NCBI GenBank assembly: GCA_013397455.1
Contig: VYZB01000215.1
Location: 604,853 to 668,852, forward strand
DNA: 64,000 nt
From: Crotophaga sulcirostris
Lineage: Eukaryota > Chordata > Aves > Cuculiformes > Crotophagidae
Reading direction: 5' to 3'
Of this stretch, positions 52,654-64,000 are shown in pieces. Numbering within the stretch: position 1 is the first letter of the stretch; each line of letters begins with the position of its first letter. The notes under the pieces were generated by a model. It worked only from the letters and a program-made list of their open reading frames with translations, was not told the origin of the DNA and did no database searches. Made by a program: the position numbers and the translations under genes.

Positions 52654-55600
52654 AACTGCCACACACTGTTTTCTTAAAAATATGGTTAGGAGACAATTCC
52701 TTTCAACATTAGCTTAGGTGCAGAGACCTCATTGCATCCATGCAATCTACTGATGCATTGTCTAATCTCTGTGCTTTAGGAACTTCTAACACAGGGAGGA
52801 TCTTCTGCAGTTCTCTTGTGCCCTACTTCAGAAAACAGTTGTCTTAAGCAGCCGCACTGAGAAGTAAGGAAAAAGAAAGAAAAAAAAAAGATGACAGAAA
52901 ATGTCTATTGCCTATAATGGAAGATTAATTTCCATTCTTGATTCCATTCCTTTTTATACATTTTTTACATGAAACAGTTGTTCAAGTAAGTGCAGGAGCA
53001 GTCATGGAAGCATGGACACTGGGTCTCTCTTAACACTGGAAATGTCCTATGAATCCAGAAAGGCATTCTTTGCATCACATCTCAAAAGATCTGTTAAGGA
53101 AACTGGTTTTAGTGATTATGATTGAATCATAATTTTAGAAAATTATTACTACTTTAAGTGAATAGTAATAACAGATCTGTTGAAAGGTGGATTGTTTGAA
53201 ATATGCTGTACAAGAGCTGCTTTCACTGTGTAGTTGGAGTCCACTCTACATAAAACTACTTTCTATTAATTAGAAAATTTCATGGTTTTTGCATATTGGT
53301 TTTGGTCATTGAAGTATTAAAAAAGCTATGGAAGAAAATCTTCCTACTATGCGAATTGTTACAGTTTGGAAGTATTAAAAGCAGACAGAGTTTGAAGCCA
53401 CATAGACCAAAATAAATAAATAAAAATTGTATGTGTTTTGTTATCCATCCTGGGAAAAAACAATTTTAAGAAGATATTTCTGAGGTCTCTAAACAGAAAG
53501 AATAGCTTTCTCAGGTAGAAGATTCTAATAAATTTCCTTTAAAGTCATTGCTTTCATGTAAGTTTGGATGAAGTACTTTTGGCATAATTCCTCCTCCTCT
53601 TGTTTAAAATGAAGTGCAGGAATGGTATTTTTATCCTCAAATTTAAAAAATGAGCCTTTTTATCTCTCTACTTTATAATATAGTATTTTGAGTACTCTGA
53701 ACTTCTACTTGTACTACATTCTAAAAATGTAAAATCAACCTACAAAGGTGCAGCCAGAGCAACAATGAATATTTGAAGAAAGAAAAGCCCTGGGGAAAAA
53801 AGAAAAAAGCACCACAACCTCAAGCATCCCAAAAAAATTACTATCGTATTGTGGAAATACACGAGGGAGTAAACACAGAGAACTTACAACCAACTGGATA
53901 GACAGTCACCAGCCAACACATCTACATACGGATACAGATGAGCAAGTATTGCAGAGAAGGAGATAGGTGTGGCTTGAAAACTGCAATATAAAAGCTGCTT
54001 ATTATCTCAGTAGGCTCTATAAAATGATACATCTGATTATTATTGCCTATTCCAATTAGTCATGAGTCCATCAACAGTAGCTGTAGAATTAACTTTCCTT
54101 CCTTTGAGGTGCAAAAGATTTTTTCAGTATTTATTCAATCATTTCCCAAATTAGCCGATGAGGAGCAGTTTAATGGCATGCCAGTTCTGTTATACCCATG
54201 ATAATGTGTTTTGTCCTTTTTGATAAGTTCAGGTATCTATCATTATAAAGAAAAGAGGTAGTGCAATTTCTCAGGTGGAAATACAGAATTAACTCTGGAG
54301 TTACTTAACAGGCTATTTCAACTGTGCTACATAAAACAGGTTTTCATTCATTTTAGATTATGGTTACATGCATAAAGGTTTTTATATAGAATCCGTATCA
54401 ATATCATCAATTGAAGATATTAATTTAAAAACAAGACTCATAATGTGTCTTATTTATTCTCATATATGTGTCATGAATGCAGTTGTTTAGTCCATAATCA
54501 TATTATCAAACAGTGAAGAATTTATGGTACTGAAATTGTACTTTTGATCCATTGATGACCAGATGCCGCTAATGAGTTCTGGCCCCACCTCAAAATAATA
54601 AATGCTTATGATTATGTGCTGATACCGCATTTATTTAAAACTATTATGAAAACCTTGAATGTTTGCAATGCACAAAAATAAAGCCTAGCTAAGTGCCACT
54701 TTTCTGTGAACTATCAAATAAATGGCATTTCTTGAGTATTTTTCTGAGGGTCCTGAAGTTTTGCCAAAGATTTAACTGTCTGAGAGGATTCATGCCTAAA
54801 ATATATTTCACGCCATATGAAAAAACACCTGTCACTCTTATCTGATATTTTGCTTCTTCATTAATATACAGAATATGTTTTATTATAAATACAGTTTAAC
54901 CTATTGAATCAAGGAAGTACTAACAATTTATTTGTATTAGGTTTAATTACATAAATTCTGCTACTATTTTATTGTACAGCAGTATTGGCTGACAGATAGT
55001 CCCTGTACCACACAAACACCAAGAAGGTATTTATCTAATGTAAAATAAAAGCTATTTTAAGAGGCATTTGATAGCTCACTGATCATGGTAAAAAATAGAT
55101 GACAGGAAGGTGTTTGTGTACTTTTTGTAAGTTTATTTTGGGGTAACAGCAGTTACTAGCTTTATTATTGTGACATATGTAAATAAGGAAGCAGATTTGT
55201 TAAGCAGAAGCTATATGGTAAATGTAAAAGTTACAACACTACTAACAAAGCATGAAGGGAAGACAATTGTTAGTAATCTGAAAGATATTGCTCTAATCTT
55301 TTTTTTTATTTGTAAGATGAACTCAGGTTGCTATCATTTGCTGTAGTATAAAAGCTTGTAGTTCTAGCTTTATGTCACAGTAAATTGTTATTTGTTTGTG
55401 TCTTGTTCCCTCTTACTGAAGCAAAATACTAATATTTACTTAAATAAGATCCACCATGATCAATACATGATGTGCTGTGAGTAGTGCATTACATTTCTTT
55501 AGAAAATTAAAAGGACAATTAGACTCTTTAACTTCAAGTCCACTGACATCATATCGGGAATACCAAAAAGTTTAAAAGCCCACATGATTTTGCCCTATAA

Positions 55601-58600
55601 TTATAGTGAGACTGATACATACATTCTGAAGAGTTATGACTTTGAGAGGGACAATACAGAAAGAATTCTGTCCCATGAAATTAACCACTTCCATAGAACT
55701 CAAGAGAACAGGACTTTTACACAGTCATTTTTCAGAATTTTAAAAGCAAGCATAATACATTTTCATGGTTCAGGTTTTAAAACCATCATTATTTTCCTTA
55801 CCCATTTTGTGTCTGTTCTAATCAATCATTTTGCTCCCATTTCTACTCATTGCCCTATTTTCATGCCATCAACATGATAATGCTAAACTTCCAATTTAAA
55901 AGAAGTCCACAATTTTAGACATGACAGACAAAATATCCTCAATATAAAACAATCATAGGGTGTAATACTAACTAAAATATTTCTTTTAAAGAGGTTGGTG
56001 CAAAATAGGGAAAGGAAAGCTGTGAACTTTTCTCCATAATTTATTTTGTGCTATCAGTAGTTCCATATGCAAAGAACACGCTAAGGTTACGTGACCTGAT
56101 AAGCATCATATAAAAGCAAGGCCAGGTACTCATTAGGTTCACGGAAGTGAAAAGGGCATAGCTGAAATACACTCAGCTTGAAATTACATTTCCTCCATGC
56201 ATAAGAAGTACAAGAAAACTCAGTAGTTTTTATTTCCATATCTTGTGTTCTCCTATTTTTTCATCTGTATATTTCCATGGCCATTTTGCCTCTTGGGATG
56301 TAAGTAATACCATTAGGGATCTCTTTGTATTGTATGCACAACAAGTCCCAGGGCAGTGGACACTTAGCCTATAATTTAAGCATAAGCATGCAATTGCAAT
56401 ACAATACAGAGAAGACAGGTACATAATACACTGCTTAATAGAACATTTGAATATGCAAAAGAGATTTAAAATTAATAGAATAACTGTAATACTGCAGAAT
56501 TTGCAGTACTTTGCATCTTCAAGCCCCTAAAGTAAACAGTGATTTTTTAATATTTTTTTTTAAGTGGAAACAAAGAGCTGAAATAAGATGACAGATTTGG
56601 AACTCTATCTGTGACACTATAACAAAATTTGAACACATACTTGTGTATATGTGTGGCACATGGTGTTGAAGAAATTCTTTTCAGAAAGATATCTTCTCAG
56701 AAATTCTACTGTTCAATTCTCTGTTTGTGTCTTTTATTATTCAGAAAAATTAAAAAAAAATCAATATTTTACTCAGAACACAATAGTACTTGTAAATTTT
56801 AATAACCTCAGGGTTCTGAAGTCACTCTACATGAACTACTCATATGCCATCAAATACTATAATAGGAGTGTTCAGGGCCCACGCACAACCTGATAGAAAT
56901 ATCTTCTGCGGGTGACCTGTGATAATGAGAGTGTCAAATAAGGCAAAAAATCTATTAATGGGGAAAAAAAAGTCCTTTTTAGTTATTCCACTATTAGAAT
57001 TCCTGTACAGGGACTTTTTATTGCTGTGTTCAATAGAAATTTTTTGGGAGGGAAAGGCTTGGAAGTAAAATTAAAACCTGCTGAAACTATCAAAACCTCT
57101 CTTTTGGCTCTGCAGTCAAATGGAAGATTTATGAAGCTATTAACAAGAGACTATATTATAAATAGCAGCCTAATTTGGCATTAAATTGCTTTCACTTTTG
57201 TGTTTTCAAGCCCCATACAAAAATGTTCAAAGCTGATTTAGAGTCTATGGAGACTGATCTCATATAAAAGGCCTTACATTTTTAACTATACACTATACTT
57301 TATGAAGCAATAAATCAAGAAGACTTTGTAAAGAACAAAAAAAATTTTCAAGTAAAAGAAGTTCGGGAGAACTGACGGTAAGATTGTTGAAATATAAAAA
57401 TATATTTACCCTTCTGCAAATCATGGTATATAGATTACAGATCTCCTGTTCATTAGTTCTTCATGTTGACTCTTGATTCAAAGTTTTCTTTATTCTTTCT
57501 TTGAATATAGAGATTACTATGCAGTAGATGAGGTCAGAGAAAAGCATTGTTCCTGTGATCTGTGGCAGATAGTTAGTGGGAACAATCTTGGGGCATAAAT
57601 TTTAGCCTTTGAAACACAGCATGTTGCACAAAAATTAAAGCAATTTCTACTTCATTCTGATTAAATTAGACTATCATCATAAATAAATAGATGAGAAGAA
57701 AATGAAATAATTTACTCACTAAAAATTCCATTTATTTCTCTGTTACACTTGCTTGATAAGACTACTGTGCAGTACATCAAAATGAAACATGGAATCTCAT
57801 TGATATTCTCTGGCATTTGATCTCAGTAGGGTATCTCTTTTCTCAGAAATACAATCGACTTTGTACATATGAAATACAAATACTAGCATACTGTAGGGCC
57901 CATTCCCTCAGTCAAAAGACAAATACTGCACTTTTAAACCACATTTTTGCAGTTCCAAAATTGATAGAAACAGGGAAAGCTGATACATTTACATAGGTGG
58001 ACACACAGATGAATGATCTCATCGTAAAAAAGAGTATGAACATTGAGTATTAGACAACTTCCAGCATCCTTGCCCCAGGAGCTACAGGGATGATTGTTAT
58101 CTTCCTAAAAGCAGTCAAGTCTGCATAGCCATAGATCTGAATAAAAGCAAGATACTGATGCCCAGACCAGGTATGTTTTGTGGGTTGTTTTTTTGTTTCT
58201 TTGTTTATAATTTTATATTATTCAGAAAATGTCTCTTTGAGCTCTCTTTCCAGGGTTGGGGGATTTTTTGCATTCTACTAATGATCAAGTTTCTGTCCTC
58301 TCCCTCGTTACGCATGCTTCTATAAACTACTAGAGTTGCAAGGCAACTGAGAATACCCATGAGCAAAGCTTAACATTTTTTCACCACTGAAGTCTGTTTT
58401 GAAAGCTTTTTAATACAAGTACAGTTATACTCCAGTGGAACAAATTCTGAGCAGCAAAAGAATGAAATTTATTTGTAGAATTATTAGCAGAACCATCTCT
58501 ATGTGTCTGCTCTAATTTCTGTTTACATCTTCACATTAGACCTGAGATTATATCATGTTCTGCTGGGACTTTATATATTCTTTTTCCAGAAAGAAAAACA

Positions 58601-60659
58601 GTAACAGAAAAAAGTTACCTGCATAGCCTCTGGCTCAGGGTTGTACCCTGGAATGGAAACCAAGAAACACTGGATTTGTAAGCAATATTCCATGTTACTT
58701 TGAAATTACATCTCAGATTTGAAGTTACATCTGTTCATGGCACAGTAAGCCTGACTACTAACACCAAAAAGCCTTTGTTTCCATCTGTACTATGGGAATG
58801 ATATTTACTCTTTTTGTAGGGTTTTTTCAGAAGTGAAGATGAAAAATATTTCTTAAGTGAACTGTACATTCACTGATCTTCATTTCTACTTCACTAATGA
58901 TCACATTCTATCCTGATACAAGTTTCTTTCTCATGCCATATTCTCTCTTCCCAGATCTTCTAAAGGCTTGTCTTTCATGTTTGATTGAAAGACAATCTTG
59001 TAGCATAGTCATCAATCTTTTAAAGACCTGGAAGAAAAGTTGTTTTTATTATATAATGACAGTTTACCCAGGCACTGAGCATTAGCACAGGGACCTGAAA
59101 AAAACTGGAAGATTTCCAGAGCAGAAGGAAGTAAACAGGGTAGATATTTTTGCTGCAGAACAGGAGGACCTCAGAAAAGTTTACAAGTAAAGGAGTTCTT
59201 ATAGAGCTTCTATGAATAGGATTTTATTTTCTTTAAAGGTACTGAAAACTCTCCCTCCTGACTTGAAGTAATAGTTACTGGTTTTCCTCATTTCTCATTA
59301 TATGGGATAGTACGGATTAGGAAATTGAGTGGCCAGCAGACTCTAGTGAGTCCCTATTTCTACAGAACATGTCTCACTCCATGCTTTCTAGTGTTTGCTT
59401 TTCTCAGAGCTGTTTAATAAGTATTATTTACTACATCAAGAACATAGTAAAATGTTCAAGCACTTTTAACAATTACATCAATTTTACTCTTGCACAGGAA
59501 CAGTTCAGTGCAGTTATAAATAAACATAATTCTTCTAATTGTATCTACACTTAATGAGTCTTTTCCAACATGTCTTCGACACAGCCTACAGAAATTTATT
59601 CACATCTGTAGCTGACACAACATTGGTTTTTAGGCCACAAATTTTGAGGTCGCTTGTATGACTTCAAAAATATCTCTTTGAAACAACTGACATAAGTAAT
59701 ATGTAAATTAGCACTTTTCTTTCACAAGTCCTTTTTTTCTCCTAATGATTTACAAATAATTTATTCTTACTCTTTTCTCCTGCTTCATGGGCACTCTCCT
59801 GTGTCACAATATTGTGTAAGAAAGGGTTTGCCTTTTATTTCAATTCACAATACTAAGAAGTATCTATCTGTCACTGTCTGTGAGAAAAGTTAAAAGCCAG
59901 TATCAGAATATGAATGAAAATCTGTCAGGTTTTATCTCCTCCTAAATAAGAAGTCTCTAAACATATTAGACATCAATTCTGTGGGCAAATTAAGCTAAAG
60001 AAGCAGACAAAGTAATCTTGCTACTATAACTGTACATATAAGAACATCTCAATCAAACAAATGTAGATCACGGACCTCAAGCCAGGGCCGTCCTACAGTG
60101 CACCTAACAGCTGTTTGGTTTTAAAATATCAGGCATACAGCTCACGTATCTTGAAAATTTTGAATATTTTGAGAAATCAGGGGATAAAGATGGGAAGAGT
60201 ATCTGTATTAAACAACTGTAGTTGGGGTTTGGATTTTTTTTTCCATAATTTATCAAATATTCAACAAAATTACTTGCCTGTAAGTCAATTTATTCCCTTT
60301 GGACTTCTCAGGAATTCTTACCAGTCTTCAAGGGTTAAACTACAGAAGATACCTTTAAGTCTAATATGACACAACACTTTCATAATTACATGAACTCACC
60401 CAATAATAACTGAGGATATGTTGTTATTTTATATTGAAATGAAATTAAAACATGGTGGATAATCATTAGCACTTGTTTACTTGGGATATTCAGTACTTTA
60501 TGTAGAACCCAAACATTATTTCAATGATGGGAGAAATCTAACTGCTGTTTTTCAGGTTTCTTGTGGTGGTTATAGCCAAGATAGTCAGATGCTTACATGT
60601 TGCACTGAACAGACTTGCTTCACCACAAATTCCAGCTACGAAGAAAAATATCACAATAA

Positions 60660-60815
60660 GGGCGGATAAACACTGGAACTGGTTGCTAAGAAATTCCACC
60701 CATGGAGACTTTAAAAATAAGAAAAAATGATGTAGCCTCAGAGTTAGCCCTGCTTTGAGTTGGACATTGGAACAAGTGACATTGAGAGAGCTCTTCCTAA
60801 ATTTCTCTATCGGTT
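60660..60815 (+). mobile_element. Old CR1 3' end
   Basis: GGCGGATAAACACTGGAACT, then GGTTGCTAAGAAATTCCACC and CATGGAGACTTTAAAAATA, followed by TTAGCCCTGCTTTGAGTTGG and a worn CTCTTCCTAAATTTCTCTAT. This order (GGATAACACTGGAACAGGTT, TCCATCCTTGGAGA, CCCTGCTTTGAGC, CTTCCAACC) is that of a CR1 3' end with the ORF2 C-terminus. Heavily diverged, with the tail lost. Confidence 0.65.
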
Positions 60816-60929
60816 TATCATGCTGTAGAAATCATTATCACACTAAAACCAGTATTGATTATAAAAGAAACAATTACGATACACCTCTGTCTTCTTCCAA
60901 TTATGTTCTTCTTAATTAAATTCCAGTCC

Positions 60930-61145
60930 TGAAAATCAGAGTACTGACCTTAACAGGTCATCTATTCCACCTCCTTACTCCATGGCAAAATGTTATTTCT
61001 ATCATTTTTCTGGTACTTTTGAGTCTGATTTTAAGGACAATGAAGGAGACTTTACAACTGCTGAGAGAAACATATTTGTTTGCTTCACTATGCCTACTAT
61101 TATAAAGTTTATCTAATGTCTAACCTAATTTCCTCTGCTTAAATT
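60930..61145 (-). mobile_element. Probable ancient CR1-type fragment
   Basis: The plus strand reads AACAGGTCATCTATTCCACC, TCCTTACTCCATGGCAAAAT and, further on, TCTAATGTCTAACCTAATTTCC and CTCTGCTTAAATTTAAG. The order (GGTCATCTAGTCCA, then TAATGTCTAACCTAAAT, CCTCTGCT) is that of a reverse-complement CR1 or related old LINE 3' region. Divergence is high and the subfamily cannot be named. Confidence 0.55.
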
Positions 61146-64000
61146 TAAGAATTCGCGGTGGGAGTGAGAGAAAAGAAAACAAAAAGAAGAAAAAAGGTTC
61201 TGTAAACAAAGATGAACCTTCAATATTTTTTTTTTAACCTGAAAGTCTTGTGACTTTGTTTTGGTTATTTTATCCGCTGTTGACTTGGAATTTTTCGGCA
61301 ATAATTTAACTTAGCATTCACTTATTTTAACTGAACATTAACTTATTTTAACTTAACTGGAGTCTTAATAAAACTACTATGATGCATTAATGTCATAATC
61401 CAAAGAAAGCATCAACATGTGCTTCACTTTCATTACCATGGTCTTAACCACTTTTTGGTCCAGGAAGCCTTCCTGAATTAGATGTGAATGCAGTGAAAAT
61501 TGTGCAACTGAATGCAAGGACTTCAATAAATTTAAATCACTGCTCTTTTGTTTTCTCTTGAAACCTACTTATTTTCTACAAATATTTAATGCTTTTAGGA
61601 AAAAAGGCAGATGGCTTAGATACTAAATTTTGCAATAAGTCAGTTCATATCCCCAAATAAGCTATGAAAGACAAGATATTACCTTTGTGTTCGTTTGAAT
61701 TGACATGCTTGGAGGCCTTATGCTCTGATTTCAGAAAAAATCATGTGCATAAATCAAGTACTGAAAGTCAACTGTTAAAAGTTTGGCATGCAACTGTTTT
61801 CTCTCCATATACTAGATAAATAAAATTAGTGGTTTTCATTGTATAGCAAAGATTCAGAAGTGCTAGTAGGCAAGACTACATTTATACCAGGTTTATTAGA
61901 TGTTCTACTTAATATTTACTGCAGCTTCTGCAACTAATACTTTTTGTTCACATTGTCAGCGGATACTTTTTCTGTATACTCATGGTATGAATATGCAATT
62001 TTTCCCTGTTTGATGCCATTCAATTTACATGCTAAAAATCAGCTCCCTTGTTTCTTTCTTTGTTTTCCTGACCTGACCTCTGGGAATTAATCAGAAGTTC
62101 TGTACAAACGTAAATGCCTAAGTATGTAATCTTTTTGGAGATTTATTGGATCGAGCATAGTGATGTCAGAACACTGCTATGATGTTTTAAAGATCATCTT
62201 GGACCTGAAAAAAGTGCAGTTTTTATTGTGTATCAGACCAAGCTAAACAGCAGATCAGAACAGAAGTCCCTATATCATGCTTTCAAAAAGTGTAGGTTTA
62301 ATGCTGAGCTTGATGTAATTCAAGGTACAGCAGTGTCTAAATTGCTTGAACGAATTCTTTTTCTTGGTAATTTACTACAGCTTGCCTAAATTTAATATCA
62401 ATATATACAAACTACCTTTGTTATGTTGCTCAGATGGAGCATGGAATAATTGGATGGTCAGATACCCAGGTAGGAGGAATGGAAAAAAAAGAGCAGCTAC
62501 ACAGCTTTCAAGATAGCACACAGAGCTCTTGATTGCAAACAGATGGGATGCTTCTCATGGTTTTTCTCATTTCACATGCATAATAGGATCAGCCTTATTT
62601 TGTGTTTGCTTAGAACATTTATTTATAGCAAATTAGAGATTTTGCAGAGATTGTCAGCATCACTCTTGGTGTTATTTTCTGTAAATTGGTATGTTGTGTG
62701 TAAAACCATTATACTCGTTACTTGGGGTATTGTGGTCTTCCCTAGAACAGTCTTGCATAATAGAGATAATAGGATATTGGACTGGATGCTCCATGTGATG
62801 GATTCAGGTACCCACTATTTAATCTCCTTTTGTTAAAAAAAAATGCCTTTTACATTTTCATTTAGCTCAAGAATTGTCATCTCTAACATTTATTTTGCAA
62901 ATACATCAAAGGAAGACAACATTTAATTCTGATATATCCTGGATATCACGTTGGTTTTATTTAAATTGTGTTCTGTCAAAAAAGGTCACAATTGTTTATC
63001 TTTCATTTTTGTTTCTAGACGAATGCGAACAGAAGAAATGAGGGGTTTACCATATTTCTTTGTGTGACTTGAGAATAGAAGAATGACAAAAGATTCTTTC
63101 ATGAATTAATGTGAAGCTGGATCAATTAGAGGCGCACACACACTACATTCCTGACAGAAATGTCTCATTCACCAACAGTATAAGTGTTCCAACTGAAATA
63201 TCTGGAGTTCAGGATAGGATGCCTAATTTACTCTGACTGAGTTGTTGATTTATCTGCAAACAAATTCTATCAAACCTGCAGACTTGTCTCCTTAATTACA
63301 TTTTAGCAAACCAGCACAACGATATCCTATGAATACTAAGAGATTTTAAGATATTCAGCAGAGACTGTCAACAGGGCAATAAGAAATAGTTTCCTCAAAA
63401 TGGAGGGAAGTGAAGATGTCCAAAGTAAAAACTAAATAAAGCAAAACAAGTACCTTCTTTTTGTCTAAATTCGTTGAGAGCAACTGATGGAAAAAGACAA
63501 CTGAGCCAAACAATATTTAAATATAGTTTCCCTAAGGCTGAAATTAAGCTTGACCATATAAACTGAGAGTTGTAATACTGAATCTTAAGTGACTACTCCC
63601 TTCATGCAAAAGCTTATTGTTCACACAATAATAATAATTCATCCATAGACTGTGTAGATATTATTAATAAATTACAGCAGTAAACATCTCTCAAAGGTTT
63701 TCTACATGACTATGTGCAATAACCTGAAAATGTGCTAGACTGTAAAAGTTAGCTATTTATTTCAAAATTCACTTATTTTTGCTCCTTTATAAGCTAGCTT
63801 AAATGTTCCATTGACAAAATTATTAAGAACTGAGCTCAGAAATCCATAGCACATTCGCTTGAATGATGAAACCAGGATTTCAATTTTATCAGACTTTTGC
63901 TGAAAAATTCCAGTACTATTTTTTCCTGCTTTTTTAAGCAAACATTTAATTCTTTTTTTTTTTACCCAATAGACTAGGGATAATGTACATACTAAAGAAG

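Noticed and set aside
56967..57019. Inverted repeat AAAAAGTCC...GGACTTTTT around a 35-base loop
   Set aside because: Nine-base arms made mostly of A/T in an AT-rich intron are expected by chance; the loop is too long for a microRNA precursor.

Overview
This is vertebrate nuclear DNA, AT-rich and almost wholly non-coding. It is very probably from a bird: it carries many CR1 LINE copies whose 3' ends run into the avian-type ATTCTATG tail, and several LTRs of a type I recognise from avian endogenous retroviruses. The species cannot be fixed from the sequence; the LTR type suggests a neognath bird.

The only cellular gene I can support is CSMD1 (CUB and Sushi multiple domains 1) on the minus strand. 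Two consecutive coding exons are present. The 113-bp exon at 33047-33159 encodes the end of the second CUB domain. The 78-bp exon at 19006-19083 encodes the linker before the second Sushi domain. They are separated by a 13,963-bp intron. Both have canonical AG/GT borders, and their split codons join in frame across the intron. The rest is this intron plus parts of the two flanking introns. I did not find the exon before (remaining CUB2) or the exon after (Sushi 2), so both should lie outside the window.

Layout: 1-19005 is the partial 3'-side intron, with LTRs at 2533-2987 and 12216-12790, CR1 copies at 10.7 kb and 15.6 kb, and a TATA-like antisense motif near 18.54 kb. Next is the linker exon. 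The 19084-33046 intron has CR1 copies at 21.46, 22.04, 23.14, 24.66 and 28.99 kb; the last keeps a broken reverse-transcriptase reading frame. Then comes the CUB exon. From 33160 to 64000 is the partial 5'-side intron, with CR1 pieces at 37.4, 38.37, 38.9, 60.66 and 60.93 kb, two adjacent LTRs at 48.3-49.1 kb, and long stretches with no recognisable element.

No RNA gene, CRISPR array, intact transposon or novel multi-gene system was seen. The observations worth a second look are small: a snap-back hairpin at the truncated end of one CR1, CR1 pieces in the wrong order, in-frame deletions in a reverse-transcriptase remnant, and juxtaposed LTRs.
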